Part shown: positions 50,982 to 60,975 of the stretch, piece after piece
How the letters are laid out: the number at the start of each line of letters is the position of its first letter
How positions within the stretch are numbered: the stretch's first letter is position 1
NCBI GenBank assembly: GCA_001915385.1
Contig: MNQK01000027.1
Span: forward strand, 150,153 to 214,152
DNA length: 64,000 nucleotides
Reading direction: 5' to 3'
Source: Bacteroidales bacterium 52_46
GTDB lineage: Bacteria; Bacteroidota; Bacteroidia; Bacteroidales; Muribaculaceae
The notes under the pieces: generated by a model
Seen by the model: only the letters and a program-made list of their open reading frames with translations
The model's database searches: none
Told to the model about the DNA's origin: nothing
Position numbers and translations under genes: made by a program

Positions 50982-51743
50982 TTATTCCTCAACGCCTGCA
51001 AGCGCGGGGTCAACGAGGATACGGCCGCAATACTCGCACACGATGATTTTCTTGCGCATCTTGATTTCAAGCTGCTTTTGCGGCGGGATACGGTTGAAGC
51101 AGCCACCGCACGCGTTACGCTGTATGTAGACCACGCCGAGGCCGTTGCGGGCGTTCTTGCGTATGCGTTTGAAAGCGGCGAGTGTGCGGGAATCGATTTT
51201 CGGTTCGAGAGCAAGGGCTTTCTCTCTCAGGCGCTCCTCGTCCTGACGTGTTTCCGATACGATTTCGTCGAGCTCGGCACGCTTCTCCGTGAGGATATGC
51301 TCGCGGTCGGTGAGATTTTCCTGAGTAGCGGCGATATCGCGGTTGCGCTGCTCGATGGTGCGGTTGTATTCGTTGATATGCTTTTCTGCAAGTTCGATTT
51401 CAAGCGACTGAAATTCGACCTCTTTTGACAGAAGGTCAAACTCGCGGTTATTCTTCACATTGTCGAGCTGCTCCTTGTAGCGCGCGATTTTATTCTGCGA
51501 GTCGTTGATTTTCTCCTTCTCGGCCGCAAGTTTCTGCTTGAGTTCGGCAATCTCGTTGTTATAGTTGACGATACGCGTGCGCAGACCCTCGATATGGTCC
51601 TCGAGGTCCTTGACTTCGAGAGGAAGCTCGCCGCGGATGGTCTTTATTCTGTCAATCTCGGTAAGGATAGTCTGAAGCTCATACAGTGATTTCAGACGTT
51701 CTTCCACTGTCAGTTGCTTCTCTTTTTCTTTCTTTTCAGCCAT
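50982..51743 (-). CDS. C4-type zinc-ribbon coiled-coil protein (COG1579/DUF164-like)
   Basis: 253 residues. A long antiparallel coiled coil (about 10-180, Glu/Lys/Arg-rich) is followed by a zinc ribbon with CGGCFNRIPP and CEYCGRILV, a Cx2C...Cx2C pair. Members of this family are proposed RNA- or nucleotide-related accessory proteins and are commonly next to a Nif3-like gene, as here (five bases apart). The cytoplasmic function is not established. Confidence 0.85.
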   Translation of the reverse strand: MAEKKEKEKQLTVEERLKSLYELQTILTEIDRIKTIRGELPLEVKDLEDHIEGLRTRIVNYNNEIAELKQKLAAEKEKINDSQNKIARYKEQLDNVKNNREFDLLSKEVEFQSLEIELAEKHINEYNRTIEQRNRDIAATQENLTDREHILTEKRAELDEIVSETRQDEERLREKALALEPKIDSRTLAAFKRIRKNARNGLGVVYIQRNACGGCFNRIPPQKQLEIKMRKKIIVCEYCGRILVDPALAGVEE

Positions 51744-51748
51744 CTTGC

Positions 51749-52546
51749 TTACAAATATATTATTGGATTTTTTTCTAATTCTGAATAATAGAGTGCAAAG
51801 TTAGGAATTTTTTCTCTAATTATCTGATAAAAAATCTGTTTTGTGCACTCCTCACTCTCAAAATGCCCGATATCTATCAAAAATATCGATTTGGCATAGT
51901 CAAGGAAATGGTTATGCTTGCAGTCGGAGGCGATAAAAGCCTGCGCCCCGCACTCTATGGCGCGCGGTATCAGAAAACCGCCCGCACCGCCGCACAGCGC
52001 CAGACGGCTTATTTTCCTCCGTTCCGGGGTATAGGCCGAACACCGTGCCACAGGCGAGCCGAATGTCGACTTCACCTTCTCTACAAGTTCGCGGTGTGAC
52101 ATCTCCTCGGGCAAGTCGCCTGTGACGCCGCTTCCGGCTCCGTCATCGCCACGCTGTTCAAGCGTCGATATGTTGCTCATGCCGAGCATTTCGGCCATCT
52201 TCCACGACACTCCCGCACCGGGGACATTATCGGCCGACGTATGGCACGAATAAATCGCGATATCATTCTTTATAGCCTTGTAGACGGAGAAATCCACGCG
52301 CCCGGTAGTGATGAGATTCTTTATCGGATTAAATATCAGAGGGTGGTGCGAGACTATGAGATTGCAACCTTTCTGAGCGGCCTCGACAATGATTTCCGGC
52401 GTCACATCGACGCAGAGAAGCACACCGGTGCACGGACGCATCATGCTCCCGATCTGCAGTCCGGTGTTATCATAATCTTCCTGGTAATGCGGAGGAATTG
52501 CATCCTCTATCACTTTTACCACATCTTTTATCAATATCAGTGACAT
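51749..52546 (-). CDS. Nif3-like dinuclear metal centre protein
   Basis: 265 residues. GLQIGSMM, VSHHPLIFNP, AIKNDIAIYSCHTSADN and FIASDCKHNHFLDYA supply the His/Glu/Asp ligands of the NIF3/YbgI dimetal site. The protein is shorter than many Bacteroidetes members, which carry a middle insert of about 100 residues. Proposed roles include GTP cyclohydrolase-like activity and metal chaperoning; none is settled. Paired with the zinc-ribbon gene. Confidence 0.9.
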   Translation of the reverse strand: MSLILIKDVVKVIEDAIPPHYQEDYDNTGLQIGSMMRPCTGVLLCVDVTPEIIVEAAQKGCNLIVSHHPLIFNPIKNLITTGRVDFSVYKAIKNDIAIYSCHTSADNVPGAGVSWKMAEMLGMSNISTLEQRGDDGAGSGVTGDLPEEMSHRELVEKVKSTFGSPVARCSAYTPERRKISRLALCGGAGGFLIPRAIECGAQAFIASDCKHNHFLDYAKSIFLIDIGHFESEECTKQIFYQIIREKIPNFALYYSELEKNPIIYL

Positions 52547-52623
52547 AATTGCTTATTTTATACTGATAATACTTTTCAATTGCCGCCATAATCACTCTCC
52601 CGGAAGTCGCGAACCGCCTTCCG

Positions 52624-54381
52624 CTACTGTTCCGGATTGAGCGAGAGCTGCAGCTCGTCAAGCTGCTTCTGATCGAGAGCGGCCGGAGCGTCGAGCATCA
52701 CGTCGCGACCCGAATTGTTTTTGGGGAACGCGATGCAGTCACGGATGCTGTCAAGACCGGCAAACAGCGATACCCAGCGGTCGAGACCGTAGGCGAGGCC
52801 GCCGTGAGGGGGTGCGCCGTATTTGAACGCGTTCATCAGGAAGCCGAACTGCTCCTGGGCTTTTTCGGGAGTGAAGCCGAGTATCTCGAACATCTTGCCC
52901 TGCAATGCGCTGTCGTGGATACGTATCGAGCCGCCACCCACTTCTACGCCGTTGATCACCATATCGTAGGCATCGGCACGCACCGCCGCCGGGTCAGTGT
53001 CAAGCAGCGGAATGTCTTCGTCCTTCGGGTGGGTGAACGGATGGTGCATCGCCATAAGGCGCTGCTCCTCATCGCTCCATTCAAACATCGGGAAGTCAAC
53101 TACCCACAGGCAGGCAAATTTGTCCTTGTCGCGCAGACCGAGCTGATTGCCCATCTCCAGACGCAGCTCGCACAGCTGTTTGCGAGTCTTCATCGCGTCG
53201 TCGCCCGACAGTATCAGTATCAGGTCGCCCGGCTCGGCGCCGAAGGCAGCCTTCATCTGCTGGAGCACATCCTGAGTGTAGAATTTATCGACCGACGACT
53301 TCACATTGCCGTCAGCCTCCACGCGGGCATACACCATACCCTTGGCGCCTATCTGCGGACGTTTCACATACTCGGTGAGCGCATCGAGCTGCTTGCGGGT
53401 ATAATTTGCAGCGCCCTTCGCACAGATACCGCCTATATAAGCCGCGTTGTCAAACACGCCGAAGCCGTGGCCTTTCATTATATCCATCAGCTCCACGAAC
53501 TTCATGCCGAAACGCAGGTCGGGCTTGTCCGAGCCGTAATATTTCATGGCATCGGCCCACGGCATGCGCATGAACGGCTCCGTAAGCTCCACGCCTCTTA
53601 TCTCTTTGAACAGGTGCTTGGCCATACCCTCGAACAGGTTGATGATGTCATCCTGCTCCACATAGCTCATCTCGCAGTCTATCTGCGTGAACTCAGGCTG
53701 GCGGTCGGCACGCAGGTCCTCGTCGCGGAAACATTTCACAATCTGGAAATAGCGGTCCATGCCCGACACCATCAGCAACTGCTTGAGTGTCTGCGGACTT
53801 TGCGGCAACGCATAGAACTGTCCCGGATTCATACGTGAAGGCACTACGAAATCGCGGGCGCCCTCAGGGGTCGAACCTACGAGCATCGGAGTTTCTATCT
53901 CGAGGAAACCTTTCGAGTCAAGGTAACGGCGCACCTCCATCGTCATGCGGTGGCGCAGTTCAAGATTCTTGCGCACACAGCCGCGGCGCAGGTCGAGGTA
54001 ACGGTAACGCATGCGCAGCTCGTCGCCGCCGTCAGTATCGTCCTCGATGGTGAACGGGGGCACCTCGCTCGCGTTAAGCACCTTAAGCTCCTTCGCGATA
54101 ATCTCTATATCACCCGTAGGGAGCGCCGCATTCTTCGACGAACGCTCGGCCACCGTGCCTTTCACCTGCACCACATACTCCCTGCCGAGATGATTTGATG
54201 CCTCGCAAAGCGCCGGGTCAATCTCATTGTTGAATACCACCTGGGTAATTCCATATCTGTCGCGGAGGTCGACAAAGGTCATGCCTCCCATCTTGCGCGC
54301 ACGCTGCACCCAGCCCGCCAAAGTCACTTCCTTGCCGGCGTCACCGATGCGCAACTCGCCACACGTATTACTTCTGTACAT
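52624..54381 (-). CDS. aspS: Aspartyl-tRNA synthetase
   Basis: 585 residues, typical of bacterial AspRS with the GAD insertion. An OB-fold anticodon domain (MYRSNTCGELR to about 130) is followed by class II motif 2 (FRDEDLRADRQPEFTQID) and motif 3 (GLAYGLDRWVSLFAG). It charges tRNA-Asp. A 344-residue open frame on the opposite strand is a by-product of GC-rich codon use. Confidence 0.97.
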   Translation of the reverse strand: MYRSNTCGELRIGDAGKEVTLAGWVQRARKMGGMTFVDLRDRYGITQVVFNNEIDPALCEASNHLGREYVVQVKGTVAERSSKNAALPTGDIEIIAKELKVLNASEVPPFTIEDDTDGGDELRMRYRYLDLRRGCVRKNLELRHRMTMEVRRYLDSKGFLEIETPMLVGSTPEGARDFVVPSRMNPGQFYALPQSPQTLKQLLMVSGMDRYFQIVKCFRDEDLRADRQPEFTQIDCEMSYVEQDDIINLFEGMAKHLFKEIRGVELTEPFMRMPWADAMKYYGSDKPDLRFGMKFVELMDIMKGHGFGVFDNAAYIGGICAKGAANYTRKQLDALTEYVKRPQIGAKGMVYARVEADGNVKSSVDKFYTQDVLQQMKAAFGAEPGDLILILSGDDAMKTRKQLCELRLEMGNQLGLRDKDKFACLWVVDFPMFEWSDEEQRLMAMHHPFTHPKDEDIPLLDTDPAAVRADAYDMVINGVEVGGGSIRIHDSALQGKMFEILGFTPEKAQEQFGFLMNAFKYGAPPHGGLAYGLDRWVSLFAGLDSIRDCIAFPKNNSGRDVMLDAPAALDQKQLDELQLSLNPEQ

Positions 54382-54725
54382 ATCTTATGCGTAATAATTT
54401 AATATTCACTATGTTTTCCTTTCATACACCGTGACCGGCATCAGATTTAAAGCCGCTTATATGGCATTTGCATGTATTCATTCCGCCATTATTGGCTCAA
54501 ACAACCGTCCCGGCACAAATAATCCAATTTGCAAAAATACTGATTTTTTACAATCATTATTCAAAATTACCCCGCTTTTTTTATCCCCACGCGAAAAAAA
54601 TATGATTTCCGTGATGCTGCTATAAAAATTTTTAAGGTATTATTTCAACACCCTTTCCAATATCGTTTGGCCATTTACCAATAAAAATATAAATTTGTAT
54701 ACTTTATCAACCGGCGTAATTACCG
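54382..54725 (+). promoter_or_regulatory. 344-bp gap with the promoter of the sigma/caspase operon
   Basis: A -33 TTTG (54666-54669) and -7 TAAATTTG (54690-54697) are 20 bases apart, with a predicted start near 54704 and a leader of about 22 bases. The AT-rich remainder shows no gene. Confidence 0.65.
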
Positions 54726-55319
54726 ATGGAAAAATACAATTACGAAGATATAGTACGGACATGGTATCAGCGGCTGCGCCCGGCATTTATGCGGAGGCTT
54801 GCGGCCCGGTTCTCCGCATTGTCACTCTACGATGCCGAGGACATTTATCATGATGCATTCATGTGTGTGCATAAAAATTTGCAGGAGGGCCGCATACGTG
54901 AAGACACTTGCTGGAGCGGCTACATCATGACCATAGGCATCAATCTGGCGAGCAAACGGATGCGTCATCTCGGCATTACGGACTCTATTGATTATATAGA
55001 TGACAATGACGGACGCCCGGCCGTCGCCATGAAAATAGACACCGCGCTAAATGCATTGTCAGAATCCGACGACCGGCTCCCGGTATATCACGACCCCGAT
55101 GCGCAGTGCATACTCGGAGAGCAACTGCGTCTCACTCCCGAACCTTGTTTTTCCATTATCCGCGATTTCTATTATGCCGACATGAGCATGGACGAGATTG
55201 CCGGCGAACTGGGCTACAAAAACGCGGCAACGGTTAGGGTGAAGAAAAGCGGATGCATGCGTGCGCTCATGGAGCGGTTGCGCAAAGCACTGCGGATTGC
55301 CGGTATACTGAATACTTAA
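54726..55319 (+). CDS. ECF-like RNA polymerase sigma factor
   Basis: 197 residues. Region 2 is recognisable in LSLYDAEDIYHDAFMCVHKNL and WSGYIMTIGINLASKRMR. Region 4 is seen in FYYADMSMDEIAGELGYKNAATVRVKKSGCMRAL, read in two blocks, as a helix-turn-helix. The linker between them is longer than in short ECF factors (an Asp-rich segment at about 90-125). It begins an operon with an anti-sigma-like membrane protein and a caspase-fold protease, which it may control. Confidence 0.8.
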   Translation: MEKYNYEDIVRTWYQRLRPAFMRRLAARFSALSLYDAEDIYHDAFMCVHKNLQEGRIREDTCWSGYIMTIGINLASKRMRHLGITDSIDYIDDNDGRPAVAMKIDTALNALSESDDRLPVYHDPDAQCILGEQLRLTPEPCFSIIRDFYYADMSMDEIAGELGYKNAATVRVKKSGCMRALMERLRKALRIAGILNT

Positions 55320-55334
55320 AAAACAATAACCGAC

Positions 55335-56000
55335 ATGGACTATATTGAACTATTTGACCGCTATATGGCCGACGAGCTTTCATCGGACGAACGAATGGAG
55401 TTTGACCGGCGTCTTCAGGCCGACGCCGCATTTCGCGAAGATTTCGGTCTGTATGCCTCCGTGGTGCGGGGTGTGCGGCAGGAAGGCCGGCAGGATGCCT
55501 TCGATTTCGGCCATGCGATGAAAGCCCTTACCCGGGAGGAATTTTTATCGGCAATCGGTCCCGCGCCGACACGTCACGCCATGCACAGACGCCGCCAATG
55601 GGTATGGAAAGCTGTATCGGCTGCGGCCGTCATTGCCGTCATTGCCGTTGTCGGTGCCGGCAGCCGTATATCCGACAACCGCGTGGACAACGCCATCATT
55701 GCCGCTGCCGACATGACAGCATACACGCGCGGCGCCAATGAGGAGCCTGTCGACATACGGGCGCTCGATAACGATGAACTGAGAGCACGGCTACCCGAAC
55801 TTGAGGCAGACTACGCCTCGGCATCCGAACCTGACATAAAAGCCGACAACGGCGAACGTCTGGCCATGGCCTATATAAAACTCCATGACCGCAAAAAAGC
55901 GCGCCTGACGCTTGAACAGCTCATATCAGACTACTCCCCCTATCCAGATTACAGCGAATCAGTAGCCAAATGGCAAAACCTGCTTACCACTATCAAATGA
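55335..56000 (+). CDS. Anti-sigma-like single-span membrane protein
   Basis: 221 residues. The N-terminus YIELFDRYMADELSSDERMEF resembles the short 'zinc-finger-less' anti-sigma head common in Bacteroidetes. One membrane helix (about 95-117) follows, then a periplasmic region ending in TPR-like helices (RLAMAYIKLHDRKKARLTLEQLI). It starts 16 bases after the sigma stop and overlaps the caspase gene by four bases (ATGA). It probably holds the sigma factor at the membrane until released. Confidence 0.7.
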   Translation: MDYIELFDRYMADELSSDERMEFDRRLQADAAFREDFGLYASVVRGVRQEGRQDAFDFGHAMKALTREEFLSAIGPAPTRHAMHRRRQWVWKAVSAAAVIAVIAVVGAGSRISDNRVDNAIIAAADMTAYTRGANEEPVDIRALDNDELRARLPELEADYASASEPDIKADNGERLAMAYIKLHDRKKARLTLEQLISDYSPYPDYSESVAKWQNLLTTIK

Positions 56001-56893
56001 GGAAATCACTTACAATTATAATCCTGTTCATTCTCTGGCTGCCGCTTGAGGCACACAACCGGGCCCTGCTCGTCGGCATAGGGGACTATGACCGGGCCGC
56101 CACAGGATGGAGCACTATCCACGGCAACAACGACGTGGCGCTGCTCGATGGCAAGCTGGCAGCGAAAGGCTTTACCGTCAGCAAACTTGTCGACACACAG
56201 GCCACAAAAGCAAAAATCATAAAAGCGCTCGACGACATTGTATCGGTGACCGGACCGGGTGACATGATTTATATCCATTTTTCAGGACACGGCCAGCTCA
56301 TCGAGGACCTTAACGGCGACGAGCCATCACGCACCGACCAGTCGTTCGTATGCTACGATGCCTGCTGTTCACCCTCTTACCTCATGGGCAAACGGAATTA
56401 CCGAGGCGAGAACCACCTTGTCGACGACGAGTTGTTTCCGATACTCAACCGTTTGAAAAAGAAAGTGGGCGACAAGGGGCTGCTGATTGTTGTTTTCGAT
56501 TCCTGCTACAGCGGGGGCGCCGACCGAGGCGAGATGTCTGACGACACCGATACTGACACGGATGTCGAATGGGTTGATGACACACGCGGCACTGACAAAG
56601 AATATCGTCTCGACGATGCGTCACGTAAATACATGGGCAGACTCAAACGTCCCGGCAACTATGGCGACGGCGGTGACATCACGATAATAAGCGCCTGCCA
56701 AAGCTACAAGCGCAATTACGAATGCCGCGCACGGGGCACCGGCAAGCAATACGGTTCGCTCAGCTACTGCATAGCACGCATGCTTGACGACGGCATTCCG
56801 TTTACTGACTGGGCCGACTATTTCCGCAATGAGCGCTTCCGTTCACTACGCATATTCCGGCCCATACAGACGCCCGTCGTCGAGACCTACTGA
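55997..56893 (+). CDS. Exported caspase-family (C14) cysteine protease
   Basis: 298 residues from MRKSLTIIILFILW, with a Sec signal ending near LEAHN. The ATG at 55970 is in frame but would bury the signal. RALLVGIGDYDRA starts the p20-like caspase fold. HFSGHG holds the catalytic His and VFDSCYSGG the catalytic Cys, and both are intact. An acidic insertion (DDTDTDTDVEW) lies after the Cys. An export signal on a metacaspase-like protein, coupled to a sigma/anti-sigma pair, suggests a periplasmic stress or defence protease. The substrate is unknown. Confidence 0.85.
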   Translation: MRKSLTIIILFILWLPLEAHNRALLVGIGDYDRAATGWSTIHGNNDVALLDGKLAAKGFTVSKLVDTQATKAKIIKALDDIVSVTGPGDMIYIHFSGHGQLIEDLNGDEPSRTDQSFVCYDACCSPSYLMGKRNYRGENHLVDDELFPILNRLKKKVGDKGLLIVVFDSCYSGGADRGEMSDDTDTDTDVEWVDDTRGTDKEYRLDDASRKYMGRLKRPGNYGDGGDITIISACQSYKRNYECRARGTGKQYGSLSYCIARMLDDGIPFTDWADYFRNERFRSLRIFRPIQTPVVETY

Positions 56894-56933
56894 CCGCCAC
56901 ACGCGAAATATCCGCCGGGGTGACCGGACCGCA

Positions 56934-58328
56934 TCATTCTTTGATGTAACGGGCTACCACCCATCTTAGCCATCGTGGGACTCCTTGCAGTATTTCATTT
57001 TTGAGTTCGGCTGCGCGATAACCCTTCGCGACAGTCAGTCCCTGTTGGTATTTCTGCACCCCGTAATCTTCATATTGTTTTTTTACGGACTGTATGCGGT
57101 CCTCGAATTCTTTCTCTTTTTCAGCTTTGCCTTCGGCAAAACCATTCTTCTTTCCGCGGCTATAAGCCTCAATTGCAGCATTGCCGCTTGCCTCGCAGAT
57201 TTTCTCATCAATCAACGAACGCACACCTTTCAGGTCAAGGCATCTGCGGTCGGCAACGAAATAGCTCTTGCACTTTCCACAACGCATTATGCGGCGCTCT
57301 CCGCGAATATCATCCTTACATTTCTCAGCCCCGCAGAACGGACACACCACCCTGTCGTAACGCAATGCCGATTCATTAAACTCCGGCACATAGTTTTCCA
57401 ACGACGCCAACAGCGACATCATAACTGTGTTTATATCGTCCACTCGGCTTTGCAACTCATCGTCGAAATAGGTCGTTTCCATGTCATAAAGCGCGGCAAA
57501 GGCATGAATGGGATAGGACTGGAAATCGGGGTGCGACTCATGCAGGCTGTATGCATCGCTGTACCACCGCAATCCTTTCTGCGGATAACTGTCTATCTTG
57601 TCAAGCAACTGCCTTACAAGATGCGTATTCCTCGCAAGAACTGACATCTTGTCTACTTTGTCCTGGAAAGTCGACTTAAGCAACTGATGCTTGTCAAATT
57701 TTTCCGTCCATGCACAAAATGCTTCGCTCAAAAAAATATCGGAATAAAGGAAGCCGTTTTCGGCGCCTTTGGGTATGGCAGTCAGATTGCGCACCGCCTG
57801 CATAATATCGTAAGCATGCCGGTAATTCTCCTTTTTAAGATAGCCCATGGCATTGCTCCCGACATTATAGCCTCTTAGGATTATATCCCCCAGACCCATA
57901 TATATGGTGCATAAATCGGTATGATATTCTGTTTCCTCCACCGTGTCAAACTTCACATGACTGTCTTCGAGGCGCTTGTGGCACAGTTCATGAGCCAGAC
58001 AAGCCAGTATCTGACCGGCATTACCTCTTATATTAGGATTGATTGACACATTCAGGTCTCCTGAAAATATGCCCTTCAGGCATATCATGCCTCCGACATT
58101 GTCCGGCAACGTACTGTCGAAAACACATACCGGATTGTACGTAAACATACCCATGAAAGCGAGAATACGGCGCGCCTCCTCATTGATTTGCTGCTCGGTG
58201 ACATTCATACCGGTATAAGACGACATTACCGGTTTATATTCGCAACCGTGCGAACGTGGTATCCGGCTTTCCAAAAAACAGAGTCTTTTCAGTATTTCCC
58301 GCGGTGACAGATATTTATCCTGAGCCAT
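56934..58328 (-). CDS. HExxH metallopeptidase-like protein with zinc ribbon
   Basis: 464 residues with no signal peptide. CLAHELCHKRL (HExxH) and, about 18 residues later, EETEYHTDLCTIYMG look like a zinc-peptidase active site of the gluzincin type. Later CPFCGAEKCKDD and MRCGKCKSYFVAD form a zinc-ribbon pair, and a charged coiled C-terminus with KGYRAAELKNEIL follows. I do not recognise the exact family. It converges on the caspase gene and is next to the CHAT gene, so the three peptidase-type genes may belong together. Confidence 0.65.
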   Translation of the reverse strand: MAQDKYLSPREILKRLCFLESRIPRSHGCEYKPVMSSYTGMNVTEQQINEEARRILAFMGMFTYNPVCVFDSTLPDNVGGMICLKGIFSGDLNVSINPNIRGNAGQILACLAHELCHKRLEDSHVKFDTVEETEYHTDLCTIYMGLGDIILRGYNVGSNAMGYLKKENYRHAYDIMQAVRNLTAIPKGAENGFLYSDIFLSEAFCAWTEKFDKHQLLKSTFQDKVDKMSVLARNTHLVRQLLDKIDSYPQKGLRWYSDAYSLHESHPDFQSYPIHAFAALYDMETTYFDDELQSRVDDINTVMMSLLASLENYVPEFNESALRYDRVVCPFCGAEKCKDDIRGERRIMRCGKCKSYFVADRRCLDLKGVRSLIDEKICEASGNAAIEAYSRGKKNGFAEGKAEKEKEFEDRIQSVKKQYEDYGVQKYQQGLTVAKGYRAAELKNEILQGVPRWLRWVVARYIKE

Positions 58329-58443
58329 ATCTTATTTTTTAAGTTATTAATCCACTCGACAGTTCTTCATGTTTCCGGAAGATTACTGTCATATCATAAT
58401 ATCCCGCCTCGTCGGAAACGTTAATGTTTTTTTGGAAAAAATC

Positions 58444-58610
58444 TTAGAGATTGTCTAAATTTATATGATGCAGATTTTGAGAGGGATTGTCAGATGGATT
58501 TTTGCTTGCGATGAGGGAGCGTAGCCGTAGCTACGTGACTGAAGAGCGAGCAAAAAGATACTGACAAGACCCTCAAAAGCAAAGTAATATGAATTTTAGA
58601 CAAGCTCTTA
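58444..58610. mobile_element. 167-bp MITE-like element with long imperfect terminal inverted repeats
   Basis: The left end TTAGAGATTGTCTAAATTTA continues into GATTTTGAGAGGGATTGTCAG. The right end, read on the minus strand, is TAAGAGCTTGTCTAAAATTC, continuing into TTTTGAGGGTCTTGTCAG. The centre contains GCGTAGCCGTAGCTACG. No gene is inside. A shorter derivative occurs at 62508. It was probably mobilised by a transposase encoded elsewhere. Confidence 0.7.
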
Positions 58611-58625
58611 CGTTTTTCAACCGGT

Positions 58626-60965
58626 CTATTCAATAAGTATCCACGCCGCCCAATAATCGGGACGCCGGGGATAATCCTCCTGCAATCTGCGCCGGGCCTC
58701 GACAAAAGCATCGCGCACCGTAGCGCCCCGGGCAGCGAGAGTATAAAACGTTGTCATGAAGTCACTCGTGATATTATCGTTTACACGAATCAGACTACAG
58801 ATAAGGTTGCGTGTCCCCGCCTTGCGAAAAGCCCGCTGGAGTCCCATCACCCCGTCGAAATCGATTTCACCCATACCGCTCTCACATGCCGACAACACCG
58901 TGAGATTCAGATTGGGGAAATTAAGGTCGGAAATCTCATCGACGGTGAGCAGGTCGTCATATCGTCCCAAAGACGACGTGCTGCTCCACGAATAATTGCC
59001 GTTACGAAGCAACAATCCGGAAAAGTCCCTTTGCGGCATATAACTTTCCGCCCATAAGTAATTCATACGCCGAGATATATTGAAATTAGGATTATCCGGC
59101 AGTTCTGAAGCATCTTTCATATCGTACAATGTGACATAAAATCCATGACAGGCAAAATGCATGGCAGTGACGTCGCTGCCGGAAATATCGATGACTTGCC
59201 TTTCTTCGGCGGAATTGGTACAACTGACCCTCATGTTTGGACAAGTTTCAGTAATGACATTACTGATGTTTTTCAACTCTTTATCGACACCGGGCAAATT
59301 AACGAATGAACCACGGTCGGGGTCAGCCACTATTTGGCCAAAATCACCCTGTTTGCTGTAGCCGTATCTGCTGACACCGAATGCAGCGAAATAATCACCT
59401 AATTTCACAGGTTCTTCGATGTCGGCAAGATGAAACACTCTATGCAGTTTATAGCGGTCATAGACCGTCGTGTCGTCATCTGTCAACAAGAGCTCTATTG
59501 CAAGTAGATTCAGCATTCCATCAGGACTGAAATAGACTTCATCATATTTCTCTATTATTGGTAATAGCTTGCCCCACACAAACTGCGTATTGGATTTGTC
59601 AAGAAAGAATTCAATCTCATAGTTGGAACTTGAAGCTAAACGCTCCCCCAGCTCGTCTTCTTCAAACAGGTCAATGAATTCAAGTTCACCCATGCTATCA
59701 TAGACAAAGACTCCATAATGGAACTCCGTTTCGGAAAACGCATAACGGATAAAGTCGACACCCACAGCTCCGGGAGGTAATGCCTTAAATGCATCTTCCT
59801 CGTCCAAATCTATGCACGCCGACAGTTTGTTAATGTCCTGTACAAAAGTATGCAGCTTTCGCTGAGCCAACTCGAGATGAAGCTGAGACCTTTCTATTTT
59901 GAAAAAGCCGTCACTGCGTGCCGAAAGTTCATGGATACTGTCATTAATACTCTCGATTTGCGCCAGTGCGATGCGTCCGCTCTCAGTCTCCGCAGCCGCC
60001 CGTTTCAGCTCGTTGGCGGCATGTATGGTAAGTCCTTTGCGCAACAGGTTTAAACCTAAGAAATCACGAGTGAGTTCTGGGTAGTCATCAAGCATACCGA
60101 TATAGTCGGAGATATACGCTATGATTTTTAAAGGATCAATGCCATGCTCCCGTTCTGCAAAGTGTATGATATTGTTCACCGTAGTTTTACGCAGGCCGTT
60201 TATTGTCTGTCGTTGCAACACGGGGAATTTCGACGGCATTGCTTTAAGTATTATATAGCTGATGAGATGGTGCAGCTCATCTATCGTAATTGCATTTTCG
60301 CTCTGATATTTCTGATAATCGTCAATAGCTTTGTCAAATTCACCCCTCGCTATATGATAAAATGCCTTGAATTTACTCTTGGTATTTGCTACTCTCTCGT
60401 CATAATCCAATTCGGTCAGTAACGCCACCATTTCGTTGGTTTTGGCGATGTCACAGACAATGATATAATCGGCAAGAAGCGCTTCCGCATTTTCAATGTA
60501 AAAATCATTACTCCTGCCATAATATTTTTCGATTACCTCTGAAAGGCTTATACGTTCGCTTATTGCTGTCTTAGTATCGGAAATAGCCTCTAAATATTGG
60601 CATTCAACGAGTCTGAGCATAATTTTCTCATACTTATACTCAGGATAATCTTCCCAAAAGGTTTCTGCACGGTCATAAAATTCGGCGGCACGCCGGTAGT
60701 CATTGATTGCGAAATAATACTCTCCGAAGCAGAAATTGAGTAATCCTTTTCCCGGGAAGTCCATCATAACGTTATTGGAATAATATTCTTCCGCTTCCTG
60801 TAATTTCACTATATAATCATGCACATCTCTTACCCGAATTGCCTCCGTCATGAGGCTGTCAAAGCGCTCTTCCGGCGTCAATGCCGACACTCTAACCGGG
60901 CGCCCTACAGTCGCAAGCAATATGACAGATAGCAAGAAAATGCGTTTCAACATGGTTCGTAACAA
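58626..60965 (-). CDS. TPR-CHAT domain protein (caspase-HetF-associated protease)
   Basis: 779 residues with a signal peptide (LLSVILLATVGRPVRVSA), a helical TPR-like repeat region (about 30-390) and a C-terminal CHAT domain (about 480-779). AMHFACHGFYV gives the catalytic His and VLSACESGMGE the catalytic Cys. The end, ARRRLQEDYPRRPDYWAAWILIE, is typical of CHAT. CHAT proteases in other systems are activated by binding partners through the TPRs. It has its own promoter and faces the caspase operon across the HExxH gene. The signal peptide predicts action outside the cytoplasm, which is unusual for defence CHAT proteins. Confidence 0.85.
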   Translation of the reverse strand: MLRTMLKRIFLLSVILLATVGRPVRVSALTPEERFDSLMTEAIRVRDVHDYIVKLQEAEEYYSNNVMMDFPGKGLLNFCFGEYYFAINDYRRAAEFYDRAETFWEDYPEYKYEKIMLRLVECQYLEAISDTKTAISERISLSEVIEKYYGRSNDFYIENAEALLADYIIVCDIAKTNEMVALLTELDYDERVANTKSKFKAFYHIARGEFDKAIDDYQKYQSENAITIDELHHLISYIILKAMPSKFPVLQRQTINGLRKTTVNNIIHFAEREHGIDPLKIIAYISDYIGMLDDYPELTRDFLGLNLLRKGLTIHAANELKRAAAETESGRIALAQIESINDSIHELSARSDGFFKIERSQLHLELAQRKLHTFVQDINKLSACIDLDEEDAFKALPPGAVGVDFIRYAFSETEFHYGVFVYDSMGELEFIDLFEEDELGERLASSSNYEIEFFLDKSNTQFVWGKLLPIIEKYDEVYFSPDGMLNLLAIELLLTDDDTTVYDRYKLHRVFHLADIEEPVKLGDYFAAFGVSRYGYSKQGDFGQIVADPDRGSFVNLPGVDKELKNISNVITETCPNMRVSCTNSAEERQVIDISGSDVTAMHFACHGFYVTLYDMKDASELPDNPNFNISRRMNYLWAESYMPQRDFSGLLLRNGNYSWSSTSSLGRYDDLLTVDEISDLNFPNLNLTVLSACESGMGEIDFDGVMGLQRAFRKAGTRNLICSLIRVNDNITSDFMTTFYTLAARGATVRDAFVEARRRLQEDYPRRPDYWAAWILIE

Positions 60966-60975
60966 TTGATATTCA

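Noticed and set aside
52804..53838. 344-residue plus-strand frame
   Set aside because: Antisense to aspS, with His/Arg-rich composition typical of a shadow frame.
54431..54625. 64-residue frame in the aspS-sigma gap
   Set aside because: No promoter or ribosome-binding signal placed for it, and no recognisable sequence.
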